DNA of 64,000 nt from Neoceratodus forsteri (GCA_016271365.2 JADMNL010000028.1:96565501-96629500); one strand, 5' to 3'; positions 19,528-32,235 are shown, counted from the first letter of the stretch. The notes: generated by a model not told the origin, from the letters alone. Translations and numbers: made by a program.

Positions 19528-20011
19528 GGAGTTAGTATACGAACATACAAAGAAGCTAGCAGAAGAAGGCCATTTGGCCTATCAAATCTGCTCATTTTGC
19601 AGGGTCCACAGCTTGAGCTAATGTCCCTGCCCTCCCTCCACACTCCTCTTATCCTCCCTACCCATGATCCTTACCTTCCCCCTATGTTTATCCCAGCCTC
19701 TCTTAAAGCTACCCATGGTCTTCAACGAGATGATCTCTTTCAGCAACGCATTCCAAGTTTCCACCACCCTCTCTGTGAAGAAGTGCTTCCTGACCTTCCT
19801 TCTAAACCTCCCACCCTCCAGCTTAAGACTGTGCTTCCTTGTGTTATGGTTGCCATGCAGCTTAAAGAAACTCTCCTTATCAACCTTATTTATCCCTTTC
19901 AAGTACTTGAAGGTCCCAATCATGTTCTCTCTCTCTCTCTCTCTCCCTCCCCCTGTCTTCCAGGGAGTACATGTTCAGTGCCCTCAACCTCACCTCATAT
20001 GCCTTACCCTG
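19528..20011 (-). mobile_element. CR1-C, 3' portion of a CR1 split by L2-B (copy 1)
   Basis: The minus strand reads EVRLRALNMYSLED-like sequence, then MIGTFKYLKGINKVDKESFF, LKLEGGRFRRKVRKHFF and TERVVETWNALLKEII (19618-19923). The 3' end near 19545 carries the stem-loop AGGCC-ATTT-GGCCT (19567-19580, plus strand). A (CT)n microsatellite lies at about 19926-19944. Its missing upstream part is CR1-D, on the far side of L2-B. Confidence 0.8.
19926..19944. repeat. (CT)n microsatellite, length varies between array copies
   Basis: About 9-10 CT units here, 12 in copy 2 (30717-30740), 11 in copy 3 (41481-41503) and about 10 in copy 4 (53453-53473). Confidence 0.85.
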
Positions 20012-21446
20012 CTAACCCGCTATCTCCAAGGCATTTGATACCGTAAACTATGCCCTCTTGCTGAACACGCTCTCCAATAGTGGCTTTTCCATTGATGCCT
20101 TAAGCTGGTTTGCCATCTACCTCTGTGATAGAACACAGCAGGTCAAGGTAGGCACCACGCTGTCCCCCAGCCTCCCTCTCCACTCTGGTGTCCCACAAGG
20201 CTCCATTCTTGGCCCTTTGCTTTTCAGTCTTTATCTAAACTCCCTCCGCCGGCCTGCCCTGGCAATCTGCTCCTTTATGCAGACGATGCCATCCTGTTCA
20301 CCTCTGATCCTGACCCCTTAAGCTTCACCAATCACTCCAACACTCTTCAAAGAAGCTGAACACTGGTTCACCGCCCAGCGCTTAGTAATCAACTACAACA
20401 AGACAAAAGCCATGATCTTCGCCCATCCACAGAACCCCCTTAAGGACCTCTGCCCCCAATTTCTCACTGCCAATCAAACCCCCCTTGAACAAGTGAACAC
20501 CTTTAAATACCTAGGAATCACACTAGACCCAGCCCTCAACTTTAATCAACATATTCTACACCTATCCACTGCCCTTAACTCTAGATTAGGCGTACTTTAT
20601 CAGTACAAACATTGCCTCACCCCAGAGGCTCTACGACTTACGTGAATTCCTCTGTCCTCGCCTGCTGGACTACGGTATTCTCATCTACAGTGCTGCCCCT
20701 ACCATCCAGACTCAATAGACTCCGGCTTGTACTAAACAAAGCCTGCCGTCTCATCCTCGGATGTGATCATCTCACTCACACCTGCTCCCTCTACAGTAGT
20801 ACTAACTGGCTAAACCTAGACAACAGAATCAGGTATCACACTTGCCTAATGACCAAAAAGATAGTTCTAGGCCTCACCCCCCCCCACCCTTGGTACAATT
20901 ATTCACCCAGCACCGCCAGTCAGAGCCACCCGCAACTTGGACAAACCTTTGCTGGGGTACCCCGCTGCCGTATCTCACAATTCCAAAGATCTTTCAGTTA
21001 CAAAGCCCTTATTGAACCAACTGTCTATCAAGCCTTATAACTAATGAAATAAGACTTGGCCCCTTTAAAGCCAGGCTCAGGAACACCTCCAGGCCTCCAC
21101 CCTATGTGACTGCTCGACACCTTTCCCCTAGATGACTGAGATCTCTTTGAACCTGCTATTCTAGGATCTCCACATCTAAACTAACCTATGTTACTATATG
21201 ACTATCAGCCCTCTACAGAACCTCTCTGCAACTTTATGGCTGTGCAAAATAAAGTTTTGAAATTTCTGTTATCTGTGACTGATATCCACTGATAGAACAA
21301 TTATGAAAACCAATGCCTGTTATGTAATGTTATGTTCTGTACTCTGTAACAAATGTTGACCCTATCATCTATGTATGACGTGGAACCTTTGTAAATGAGT
21401 CTTTGACTCAAAGGTCTTTCTGAATATCTCACTAAATAAAAACAAA
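20012..21446 (+). mobile_element. L2-B, 5'-truncated LINE inside CR1-C/D (copy 1)
   Basis: The same family as 1-1800. It begins at the palm motif SKAFDTVNYALLLNTL, then WFAIYLCDRTQQVKV, GVPQGSILGPLLFSLYLNSL (20058-20321), a LYADDA box at about 20275, QVNTFKYLGITLDPALNFN (20412-20645) and LVLNKACRLILGCDHLTHT (20612-21040). Frame changes separate these pieces. The 3' UTR ends with the stem-loop at 21386-21414 and AAATAAAAAC. CR1 sequence resumes on both sides. Confidence 0.85.
21386..21414 (+). repeat. L2-B 3' stem-loop (family member B)
   Basis: CCTTTG (21386-21391) pairs with CAAAGG (21409-21414). Inside it GAGTC (21397-21401) pairs with GACTC (21405-21409) around TTT. Compared with 1744-1756, one C-G pair has become T-A. 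Confidence 0.7.
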
Positions 21447-22539
21447 AAATCTTTGTAGCCCTCCTCTGGACCTTCTCCAGTAGGTTAATGTCCTTTTGAG
21501 GTGAGGGCACCAGTACTGAACTCCATACTCTAGATGCAGCCTAACCAGTGACCTGTACAAGGGCAGTATAACCTCCTCTCTCGACTACTGATCCCCTAGA
21601 TATGCATCCCAGCATCTTGTTTGCCTTTGCTGCTGTTTTCACACTGCGTGGAGTGCTTCAGGTCATTAGTGATCATCACTCCCAGGTCCTTCTCCTCCTC
21701 CTCTGATTCAGACACTCGGACTCCACCCCGGTAGCACTCTGTCCAGGGATTCTTGGCTCCAATATGCATAACTTTGCATTTCTTGGCATTGAAGCCAACC
21801 TGCCAGATTCTGGACCACCTCCCAGCTTTTCCAGATTTTCCTGAAGGTCCTGTATCCCTTCAGCTGTGTCTACTCTCCAAAGCTTGGTGTCATCTGCAAT
21901 AGGCACATTTTGCCCTTAATGCCATCTCCAATGTCATTGATGAAGACATTGAACAACACTGGCCCCAGCACTGAGCCCTGTAGGACCACTGGTTACCTCT
22001 CTGGTGCCAGATAACTCTCCCTCCACAACCACTCTCTGGGATCTGTCCCTCAGCCAGTTTCCCACCCATTGGGCCATCTTTTCCATCCACCAACTTCCTG
22101 GTCAACCTTTTGTAGGGCATAGAGTCAAAGGCTTTGCTGAAATCAAGATAGAGGATGTCTACCGCTTGGCATATGTCTACTATCTTAGTGACACAGTCAA
22201 GGAAGTTAATCAGATTCGTTAGACATGATCTCCCCCCATGAACCCATGCTGCCTCACATCCTGGAGACCATGCTCCTCTAGATATTCCACTAACCTTTCC
22301 TTTAGTATGGTCTCCATCAGCTTGCCCACAATGGCGGTCTGACTGACTGGTCTGTAATTCCCTGGGTCATCCTTGGGACCACTTTTGTGGAGGGGCACTA
22401 CATATGCTGTTCTCCAGTCCTGTGGCACCATACCTGACTCTAGTGAACTATTAAATAGGTTTGCCAGTAGCCCTGCCAGCTCCTCAGCCAGTTCCTTTAG
22501 TACCCTTGGATGTACTCTGTCCGGGCCTGTAATCTTTAA
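21447..22539 (-). mobile_element. CR1-D, upstream portion of the CR1 split by L2-B (copy 1)
   Basis: The minus strand runs from the 5' truncation at about 22538 (LKITGPDRVHPRVLKEL) through SGMVPQDWRTAYVVPLHKSG, NYRPVSQTAIVGKLME, an AFDSMPYKRL palm, an ADDTKL catalytic box (about 21885) and NLEKLG to [12 protein letters not shown] at 21447-21500. There it stops at the L2-B 3' end; the next residues expected are found in CR1-C. Confidence 0.85.
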
Positions 22540-22808
22540 TTAGGGGATGCTGGGCAAAGCCCCACAAGGGCAGTTGCAGCCCCCCACACACAGACACTTA
22601 ATCTATTTGCCAGATGTTTGATCATCGCATGTGTATATCACCAATTTACTTTTCGCGATATACACTCTACATAATAGTGATCGCTGTTTGCGATTGCTAT
22701 TATCACATGGAACTGCCAATATGGAGTGGGAACTGGTCATGTTATCAGACTGGGCAGTCTGGGGGATTTAAATTAAAGATAGAAGTTTGGGAATTGGGCA
22801 ACAGCTAG
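22540..22808. other. Unclassified hairpin-rich segment (copy 1)
   Basis: GGGCAAAGCCC and GGGCAGTTGCAGCCCCCC occur at about 22550-22590. GTGTATATC mirrors GATATACAC (about 22630-22665), and TAATAGTGATCGC mirrors GCGATTGCTATTA with two mismatches (about 22673-22703). The segment lies between the 5' end of CR1-D and the Tx1-like leader. Element class unknown. Confidence 0.5.
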
Positions 22809-24986
22809 TGTAAGGGGTCACCAGTAGCAAGGGTTAGATGCCTGGGATCACCAGAAAAAGGACAGCAAAGCTGGGTAGCACAAGAATGACACACTGGCTG
22901 TCAGTGGGGTCAACACTCATTTATTTATTTAGTTTTTGTTGACCAGATAAGTGCACTAGACAGATTCTGCCTATTTTCAGGCATGACCTGGGGAAGGGGA
23001 CAGATGAACGCCTAACTGACCTTGAACCAGACTAAGCTGTTGGTGGTATCCCTAGTGAATAGGGGAAATTTGGCCAGGGCAACAGGAAATTCCCCTACGC
23101 TGCTGGCGCTGGGAGGCCAGTAGGGGCGTGCAAGGGTCAGTAATGGCCTCTGCAAGGCAGATGGAGGACGTGCTGAGAGCGGTCTCTGTAGAGAGACGGT
23201 CGTTTTCTGAAACGGAGCAGTTGGAGGTCCAGACGGTCTTAGAAGCAAGTACCACGGAGCCTGCACATTTTACAACAGGCAGTGAGGTGTTTGTTGAGTT
23301 ACCGACCTGTATGACTCCCGTTTTGACAGCAGAAGGTGATATAGCAGCTTTTTCAATGGAATCTACCGCAATGCCTACGCTTTCCGCGATCGAACACATT
23401 GTGGCGGCTCAGAGGAAGACGGACGCCGGCACCAGGAAGTCGTAGTACGGCTCTCTTTCCTGGCGTTCAGAAGTGTGGAAGCAGAAATGGCCCGGAGGAG
23501 TAAGCAGCTCACATCTTGGCGGCAGCGATTATTGCAAGGAGACCAGATAGAAACCGAGACGGAGGACAGTGCAACTTCTGGTGTTCATACCTCACCAAGG
23601 GGGTAAGCCAAACTCCTCCTATAGTTTTGGGAACTCTGAAACAGGTTTCTCCTACCATTTCAAGCAAAGCTTTTTCTACATTTACTTTGGACAAAGAGGC
23701 AGGATTTGTATTTAAACAGCAGGCTGCTGCCTCTGTGCATTGTGAACACGGTGATGATATTATTTATCAGACTAAGACTGGCTCTCAAGTGGGGTAACAG
23801 ATTTTTCTTTACAGACACTGGAAAACCCTGAAATAGAAACAGTATCCCAGGATAATGCATCTTTAACTTTGCCTTCCTGCCTATGGGCAACATGGTGCCA
23901 ATTGACACCGCAAGCAGCCCTAACAGCTGCAGGGTGGAAACCTTTGGGAACAGGGATTTGGACACCTGATACTGTGGGATAGTTCTTTTGATCTTAACAA
24001 ACATGTTGCTACATGGCATCCAGATGGTCCTAAGGCAAAACCTCTACCTGTTTCAGAATTAATGGTGAATCAGAAAGGGAGGGTGTAGAAGGGACAATCC
24101 AGTTCATACTGTGTTCAGATACTAAGGGTCAGGAGACAAAAGGTGACTCTGTGGCAAATAAACCTCTCATGTCAAGTCTGTTCTCTCAAAGTAAAAGAGA
24201 AGCAGCACCAGGAAAATGCGTAGATCAGGTATAAGGGTAATAACGGACAAACCCGATAGATATTATGTGGGTAAATTGTTATTGAAGGATTCTTTGAAAT
24301 TCCTACCTAGAGATGTTTTTATGCTTATCCACATATCGGGGAAGACAACTTTGATGTTAGTTTTCGCTCCCCAGCCCTACTGGATCTTTCTGGGCTCGAT
24401 ATAATCAGGTTAAGTTTTCCCCCCTCTGGTCCCCTTTTCTGGTTATCCCACTGTCTAAACCTCTAACTAAATTTGTTACAGTGATGTTTAGAAATGAAAG
24501 TGTGCATGTTGAAGATATCACTTTCTGGCTAGCACAAAAATGTGAAATCCAAAGTGAGCCAGAACCTATTTTAGATGCTGAACACTTTTGGACAGGGGGG
24601 TGGAAATTTAAAGTTAAATTACGTCAGCTGGCTTCAGGTATTGAACACATTCCCAACTCCTTTTTGTTAGGCAGGGACAGGGGGGTAGTGTTTTATAGTG
24701 GTCAACCGAGAGCATGCTACAGGTGTGGGGCTAAGACTCACCTATCAAGCACTTGTGACCAGCCCAAATGTGATAACTGCGGGGAAATAGGGCATGTTAC
24801 TATGTTTTGTCACAACCCAATCAAATGTGATCTTTGTGAAGAATCCAACCATGCCTTCAGGGAATGTCCTTGGGCAACACAAAATAAAACCAATTTGAGT
24901 GGGAAATCGGATTCTCTTATACAAAAAGCTCAGGAAGACATGAGTCACCAAAGTTTGAAACAACCTCTGATACCCCCACCCCCAAA
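22809..24986 (+). mobile_element. Tx1-like LINE ORF1 region (copy 1), cut at the unit boundary
   Basis: The leader runs to about 23142. ORF1 starts at ATG 23143 (MASARQMEDVLRAVSVERR) and continues across several frames: QTPPIVLGTLKQVSPTISSK, KPDRYYVGKLLLKDSLKFL, and the RNA-binding zinc-knuckle part at 24481-24986. Three CCHC knuckles, each C-X2-C-X4-H-X4-C, lie at 24715-24866 (CYRCGAKTHLSSTC, CDNCGEIGHVTMFC, CDLCEESNHAFREC). Before them, LRQLASGIEHIPNSFLLGRD and GVVFYSGQPRACYRCG match Tx1/ZCCHC3-like ORF1 proteins. Frame breaks fall mostly in G, C, T or A runs. The natural continuation exists only after copy 3. Confidence 0.75.
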
Positions 24987-27480
24987 TCCACTGTGCTTCC
25001 CCTGCCACCTCTTGTGGCAGACTATTCCAAGCGTTCCTCACCCTCTCCGTGTAGAAAAACTTCCTCATGTTACCTCTTAATCTCACCCCCTCCAATTTCA
25101 TATCATGCCCCCTTGTTCTGGTATCTTTTCTACATTGGAAAAGATCTCCCAGCTGCACCTTGTTTATGCTCTTGAGGTACTTAAAAGTTTCTACCATGTC
25201 GCCCCTTTCTCTCTTCTCTTCAAGTGAGTACATATTGAGGTCTCCTAGTCTCTCCTCATATGTTTTGTGGTGCAAACCATGCACCATCTTTGTCACCCTT
25301 CTCTGGACAGCCTCCACCATGTTTATGTCCTTACACATGTGTGGTCTCCAGTACTGCACACAGTACTCCAGGTGAGGCCTTACCAGTGTTTTATACAATG
25401 GCATCACCACTTCCTGCCTCCTACTAGTAATACTTCTGCCTATGCACCCCCAACATGCCACTGGCCCTCCCTGCAGCCTTTGCACACTGCTTTGATACCT
25501 TCAGGTCATCAGATATGATAACCCCAGGTCCCTCCCCTCTTTGGTGATAGTCAGCACCTCCCTGATCCTGTAGTTCTCCCAGGGTTCCCTACCCAGGTGC
25601 ATTATTTTGCACTTTTTGCATTGAACTGTAGCTAGATGTCACAACAAACAGTCTTTGGTTAATCGAGCAAAAACTGATAAAAGGGGAAACTACTTTTCTA
25701 TTAGAGCACCAAGAAAAGGGAATCTGCTACCACAAGAATTAGTAGATAAACCAACCTTCACCTCATTTAAGGCTGCTCTTGATAAGTGATTTAATAATTC
25801 TTCTATTTTGAGCTAATGTCCCACAGTGTGTGGGGGACAATCTAGATGGGCCTAGAGCCTTCTTTTGTCCTATTTTACTCTGTAAATACTAAGTAAACCT
25901 CAGTTGCCACACCTTCGACCATCTTACAAGCTTCTCCAGGTCCCTCTTCATTATCTGCACCCCTTCTGGAGTATCCACCCTGTTGCAGATCTTGTGTCAT
26001 CTGGCAAACAGGCAGACATTTCCTTTCAGCCCCTCTGCAATGTCACTAATGAAGACATTGAACAGGACTGGTCCCAGTACTGATCCTTCTGGCACTCCGC
26101 TGGTCACCACTCTCTCCACAGATTGGATCCCGTTTTCCACAACCCTCTGCCTTCTGTCTGTCAGCCAGTTTCTAACTCACTGTATCACCTTATACCCCAT
26201 ACCCCATACCCAGACTACTCATCTTGTTAACCAACCTTCTGTGTGGGACAGTACCGAAGGCTTTGCTGAAATCCAGGTAGGTGATGTCTATGGCCCCTTC
26301 CTGATTCACTTCCTAGTCATCCAATCAAAAATCAATCAGATTTGTTTGACAAGACCTTCCTGATGTGAATCCATGCTGCCTCAAATCCTGGACACCAGTG
26401 GGTTCCAGGTGTGCCACATCCTTTCTTTCAGCAGTGTCTCCATGATCTTCCCCACCACTGAGGTGAGGCTGACTGGCCTGTAGTTCCCCGCTTCAACCCT
26501 ACTGCCACGTTTGTGCAGTGGGACTACATGTGCCCTCCTCCAGTCTTCTGGAACCATGCCTGTGTTGAGTGACTGTGTGAACAGGGTGACCAGAGGTGCT
26601 GCTAGTTCCCTCCGCAGATCCCTTAATATCCTCAGGTGTATGTCATCTGGCCCCTTGGCTTTATCCACCTTCAGCTTTGTGAGTTCCTCCAGAACTCTCT
26701 CCACTGTGAATGGACTGGTGTCCATTCCCCCCACCCCGATTGCCTCTGCTCCCCAACTGTGGTCCTTGACCCTCTCCCTCCTCAGTGAATACTGAAGAGA
26801 AGTATTTGTTCAGTATTTCTGCCTTGTCTAGATCCCCCTCCTTACACTCTCCCTCCTCCACTAGAATGTCTTGTCCCCTTTTTTCACAGACTGCGCTAAA
26901 TCCTCCTCTGTCTGTGCCTTGGCTTTCCTGACATCCTTCCCTGCCTCTCTGAGACATTCAAGGTACACCTCCCTGTCCTCCTCCCTTTGGGTCCCCTTAT
27001 ACTTCCAGAAACTTGCTGTTTTAGCCCTTACTTTGTCTCTCACCTCTTTAGAAAACCATAGTGGTTTCTTTCTTTTTTTTCCCTTTGGCCACTATCCTAA
27101 TGCATTGGTTAGTTACTTCCACAATGGCTCCTTTCAGTCTCCCCTACTGTTCCTCTACCCTCTCCATTACCTCTACCTTCTCCAGGGCTGCTTTTAAACA
27201 TTACCCATTTCATTGAAATCCGCCCTCCTGAAATCTAATACTTTTGCCCTTGTGTGGCTTAATTGAGTCCCTGCCTCCATGTCAAACCACACCATGTGGT
27301 GGTGGTGCTGGATCCCAGCTGCCCTTCCACCTGGATTCTTTCGACTCTGTTCCCATTAGTTCATACCAGGTCTAGAATTGATTTGTCCCTGGTTGGCTCA
27401 TGCACCAGCTGTCTGAGTCCAGTTCTCTGCAGGGATTCCAGGATGGCGTGCTTCTGGCTGAATATTCGCTTTGATTCATT
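24987..27480 (-). mobile_element. CR1-A with nested L2-C (copy 2)
   Basis: The 3' CR1 end is replaced by the unit junction at 24987. The L2-C insertion is at 25633-25900 (+). A clean 117-codon minus-strand frame at 26381-26734 preserves the RT finger (AKGPDDIHLRIL, NYRPVSLTS). A 98-codon frame at 26661-26957 covers the linker. This copy is less disrupted than copy 1. Confidence 0.85.
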
Positions 27481-27768
27481 AAGTCTGAGGTTCAATTGAT
27501 ACCAACCTTTTACAGTTGCCATAAGTTAACATAGGTTTTTCCACTGACCTGCATATTAGGTTTTTCCACAACAGATTGAAAAGAAAAATATCTGTGTTCC
27601 AGATTGTTTTTTGTTAAATGCTTTTTATTACCTTGCTCAGGTTTCTAACTACCTGTATAATAATTCTTGAGGAAGCAAATTTAGATGGAGCATGCCACGC
27701 ATGTCCAGCAATACACCTGATGTGCCATGAAGAAGAAAGGAAAGGCAGCTAGTGAGAGTAGTAATAAA

Positions 27769-28970
27769 GCTGGCTTCAATGTGACATGGTCTACCTAGAC
27801 TTTAGCAAGGCATTTGACACAGTCCCGCACAGAAGATTAATAAACAAAGTAGCAAGCCTGGGTGGGTCCCAGGGTGGTAGCTGTGTAAAACACTGTCTGG
27901 ACAACAGGAAACAGGGTAATAGTAAATGGAGTCCATAGTGAAGAAAGGCGGGTTACTAGTGGGGTAACGCCGGGTTCAATACTGGGTCCGGTCCTTTTTA
28001 ATGTCTTTATAAGTGACATTGCAGAATGACTGGAAGGAAAAGTATGTCTCTTTGCAGATGACACAAAAATCTGCAACAGGGTTGATACGCAAGGTGGGGT
28101 GGAAAAGATGAAAAGGAACTTGGCAAGGTTGGAGGAATGGTCAAATATATGACAGCTTAGATTCAACGCAAAGAAGTGCAAAGTAATGCACCTGGGAAAC
28201 AAAAACCCAGGGGAAGAGTACACAATGGGGGGTGAGATACTGACAACAACAAAAATGGAAAGGGACCTGGGGTAGTCATATCAGATGACCTAAAGGTAGG
28301 CCAGCAATGTGAGAAGGCAGTAAGGAGGGTTGGGGGGATACTGGGATGCATAGGGAGAGGCATCACCAGTAGAAAACAGGAAGTTGTTGGACCTCTGTAC
28401 AGACAGTTGGTAAGACCACTTCTGGAGTACTGTGTACAGTTCTGGAGACCCCATCTCCACAAAGACATAGACAGGGTGGAGGCTGTCCAGAGGAGGGCAA
28501 CGAAAATGGTGCAAGGTCTGCACCAGAAGACATATGAAGAAAGACTAAAGGAGCTTAAGATATATAGCCTCGAGGAAAGGAGGGAGAGGGGGGACATGAT
28601 AGAAACTTTCAAATACCTCAAGGGAATCAACAAAGTCCAAGAGGGTAGCATCTTTCAGAAAAAGAGATGTGCAAGAACAAGGGGACACAATTTGAAGATG
28701 GAGGGGGGACGGTTCAGAAGTAATGTGAGGAAGTATTTCTTCAGAGAGGGTTGTAGATGCATGGAACAGCCTTCCTGAGGAGGTTGTAGAGTCAAAAACA
28801 GTGGGAGAATTCAAGAATGCATGGGACAGACATAAGGCAGTTCTAGTGGGGGTAGGAGGAAGTAGGTTGTTGGCTAACTAGGATCTGCAGCTTATCCGTT
28901 ACGTAGGGAAATGGGCAGACGAGGTGGGGCCAAGTGGTCCTTATCTGCCATCAGATTCTATGTTTCGATA
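27769..28970 (+). mobile_element. CR1-B (copy 2)
   Basis: RT palm to 3' end. The best frame is 28407-28778 ([20 protein letters not shown] to GGRFRSNVRKYFF). LEYC is kept here where copies 1, 4 and 5 have LEHC. A 'tcttcagagag' deletion near 28740 breaks the FFTERVVD motif. Confidence 0.85.
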
Positions 28971-30164
28971 AGACTCTATTTTAAAAGAGCAAGAGGGCAT
29001 TACAGGACCTTGATAATAATGCAGATAAGAGTTTGCTTGCCTGCCAGTGCCACACAGGTTAAAAGACTGCGATTCACACATAGCCAAAAGGCTCTTCAAT
29101 GCCAGTTCAACAAATTATTTGTCGACCAACATCACTGCGATGGATTTATGTCAACCGCAGTTTGCGGTTGACATAAATCCATCTGGGGACACCAGTTGCT
29201 TTTCACTGGGGGGCTCTGCCCCCCGCACCCCCGGATCTTAAGGATTATCAACTACAAGTCGGAGTTGATTCGGGGAGGGGGTGCAGGACCGGGGGGAAGA
29301 GTGCCGCGGTCCCGGGTGGACAATTACAGTGAACTGTCGATGCTTGCTGTAACAGTTTCGCCATGCGGAGGGTATACTTCAGCCGAACGCTGTAGCTAGA
29401 GTGAGGAACCACTGTTGTGTTCATTTTTGTTCGGGAGTACAAGTTCTGAGGACAATATGAGGTGATTTATTGCACTATTGATATACCTAAAGGAAATATG
29501 TCCAAGAGGATCTTTTCCAAGACATTCCTGGTTCTGGGACCTGTGAGGAATGACAGTGACATAAATCAGACAAACTCACATTTGCTATGATTTAGTTGAA
29601 GAGTGAGGATCTTCCTTTTGGGTAAGTCAGAGGGCATTATGGAACAAGGAATGTCTGCAAGACCTGAATGTTTTATTTATTTAAGAGTTTCACCAGAAAG
29701 GTTTACTGAGCAGGAAACTTGCTCGCTCCAGATGCGCCCTGGGAGATAGGAAAGTGGTATAATTAATAAACAAAGTGTGACATATTTTATAATTTGTACA
29801 ATTTGTTTACAATAGAGGAATAACAACTGAAAAATAACAGTAGTATAGAACTGGACATTTCAGCAAATAATACAGTAGTATTTAGATGTGAAGTATAAAT
29901 ACAGGTCTGGAGAAAGCATCCAGATTGACAATGCAGAATGCTGCTGTTGTGCCAATATGGGTATCCAGTGAGGACAGTGACTGAGTATGAGTGACCGTCA
30001 AAACGGCGACTCATAAACAGCACTATTCTCATGGGCTGCACTGCAAGGGTAGTAACCCTATCTGAAGGCAACCATAGGGGAGGGTGACTGGAAGGGGAGA
30101 ATAGCGAGGGGAAGGGATAGAGAAGAGGGTTTTTCAGGGGGTAGTGTGCCTGCTGCAGCCAATC
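28971..30164. other. Unclassified palindrome-bearing segment (copy 2)
   Basis: The palindrome is perfect at 29139-29183, followed by the GC hairpin. The flanking words AGAGGGCATTA are present at both sides. Confidence 0.5.
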
Positions 30165-30300
30165 TAGCCATGTGGTGTAGTGGTGAGGGTGGCTAGGTCT
30201 GTGCAGCAAGTACTGGGTTTGGAACTGAGGAACAGGGGAGAACATTTTGCCGCTGGCTGCCCCTGCAATTTTTTTTTTCTAATCCAGAGTGTCGCCCCTC
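30165..30300 (+). mobile_element. tRNA-derived SINE head (copy 2)
   Basis: A-box- and B-box-like words as in copy 1, followed by a T run near 30270-30280. Confidence 0.5.
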
Positions 30301-30317
30301 CCTGACATGCACCCCCC

Positions 30318-30810
30318 TGGAGTTAGTATACGAACATACAAAGAAGCCAGCAGAAGAAGGCCATTTGGCCTATCAAATCTGCTCATTTTGCAGGGTCCAC
30401 AGCTTGAGCTAATGTCCCTGCCCTCCCTCCACACTCCTCTTATCCTCCCTACCCATGATCCTTACCTTCCCCCTATGTTTATCCCAGCCTCTCTTAAAGC
30501 TACCCATGGTCTTCAACGAGATGATCTCTTTCAGCAACGCATTCCAAGTTTCCACCACCCTCTCTGTGAAGAAGTGCTTCCTGACCTTCCTTCTAAACCT
30601 CCCACCTCCAGCTTAAGACTGTGCCCCCTTGTGTTATGGTTGCCACTCAGCTTAAAGAGACTCTCCTTATCAACCTTATTTATCCCTTTCAAGTACTTGA
30701 AGGTCCCAATCATGTCCTCTCTCTCTCTCTCTCTCTCTCTCCCCCCCCTGTCTTCCAGGGAGTACATGTTCAGTGCCCTCAACCTCACCTCATATGCCTT
30801 ACCCTGCTAA
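30318..30810 (-). mobile_element. CR1-C (copy 2)
   Basis: This copy carries private substitutions (GTGCCCCCTTG, CCACTCAGC, AAAGAGACT) that copies 1, 3 and 4 lack. The CT microsatellite is longest here (30717-30740). Confidence 0.8.
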
Positions 30811-32235
30811 CCCGCTATCTCCAAGGCATTTGATACCGTAAACTATGCCTCTTGCTGAACACGCTCTCCAATAGTGGCTTTTCCATTGATGCCTTAAGCT
30901 GGTTTGCCATCTACCTCTGTGATAGAACACAGCAGGTCAAGGTAGGCACCACGCTGTCCCCAGCCTCCTCTCCACTCTGGTGTCCCACAAGGCTCCATTC
31001 TGGCCCTTTGCTTTTCAGTCTTTATCTAAACTCCCTCCCGCCGGCCTGCCCTGGCAATCTGCTCCTTTATGCAGACGATGCCATCCTGTTCACCTCTGAT
31101 CCTGACCCCTTAAGCTTCACCAATCACTCCAACACTCCTTCAAAGAAGCTGAACACTGGTTCACCGCCCAGCGTTAGTAATCAACTACAACAAGACAAAA
31201 GCCATGATCTTCGCCATCCACAGAACCCCTTAAGGACCTCTGCCCCAATTTCTCACTGCCAATCAAACCCCTTGAACAAGTGAACACCTTTAAATACCTA
31301 GGAATCACACTAGACCCAGCCCTCAACTTTAATCAACATATTCTACACCTATCCACTGCCCTTAACTCTAGATTAGGCGACTTTATCAGTACAAACATTG
31401 CCTCACCCCAGAGGCTCTCGACTTAACGTGAATTCCTCTGTCCTCGCTCTGCTGGACTACGGTATTCTCATCTACAGTGCTGCCCCTACCATCAGCACTC
31501 AATAGACCGGCTTGTACTAAACAAAGCCTGCCGTCTCATCCTCGGATGTGATCATCTCACTCACACCTGCTCCTCTACAGTAGTACTAACTGGCTAAACC
31601 TAGACAACAGAATCAGGTATCACACTTGCCTAATGACCAAAAAGATAGTTCTAGGCCTCACCCCCACCCTTGGTACAATTATTCACCCAGCACCGCCAGT
31701 CAGAGCCACCCGCAACTTGACAAACCTTTGCTGGGGTACCCCGCTGCCGCATTCTCACAATTCCAAAGATCTTTCAGTTACAAAGCCCCTTATTGAACCA
31801 ACTGTCTATCAAGCCTTATAACTAATGAAATAAGACTTGGCCCCTTAAAGCCAGGCTCAGGAAACACCTCCAGGCCTCCACCCTATGTGACTGCCTCGAC
31901 ACCTTTCCCCTAGATGACTGAGATCTCTTTGAACCTGCTATTCTAGGATCTCCACATCTAAACTAACCTATGTTACTATATGACTATCAGCCCTCTACAG
32001 AACCTCTCTGCAACTTTATGGCTGTGCAAAAATAAAGTTTTGAAATTTCTGTTATCTGTGACTGATATCCACTGATAGAACAATTATGAAAACCAATGCC
32101 TGTTATGTAATGTTATGTTCTGTACTCTGTAACAAATGTTGACCCTGTATCATCTATGTATGACGTGGAACCTTTGTAAATGAGTCTTTGACTCAAAGGT
32201 CTTTCTGAATATCTCACTAAATAAAAACAAAAAAT
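30811..32235 (+). mobile_element. L2-B (copy 2)
   Basis: The best frame is 30852-31283, which keeps the LLYADDAILF catalytic box but loses GVPQGS through base losses around 30960-31005. The 3' stem-loop is present near 32168-32200. Confidence 0.85.

Noticed and set aside
22780..22815. CTAG followed by T at the end of the hairpin segment, as at a Helitron 3' end.
   Set aside because: No hairpin lies 10-12 bases upstream, no TC 5' end was found and no Rep/helicase coding is present.
24745..25485. A 246-codon minus-strand frame, one of the longest in the window.
   Set aside because: It is a junction artefact. The first part is real CR1 C-terminal coding sequence and the rest is antisense of Tx1-like ORF1.
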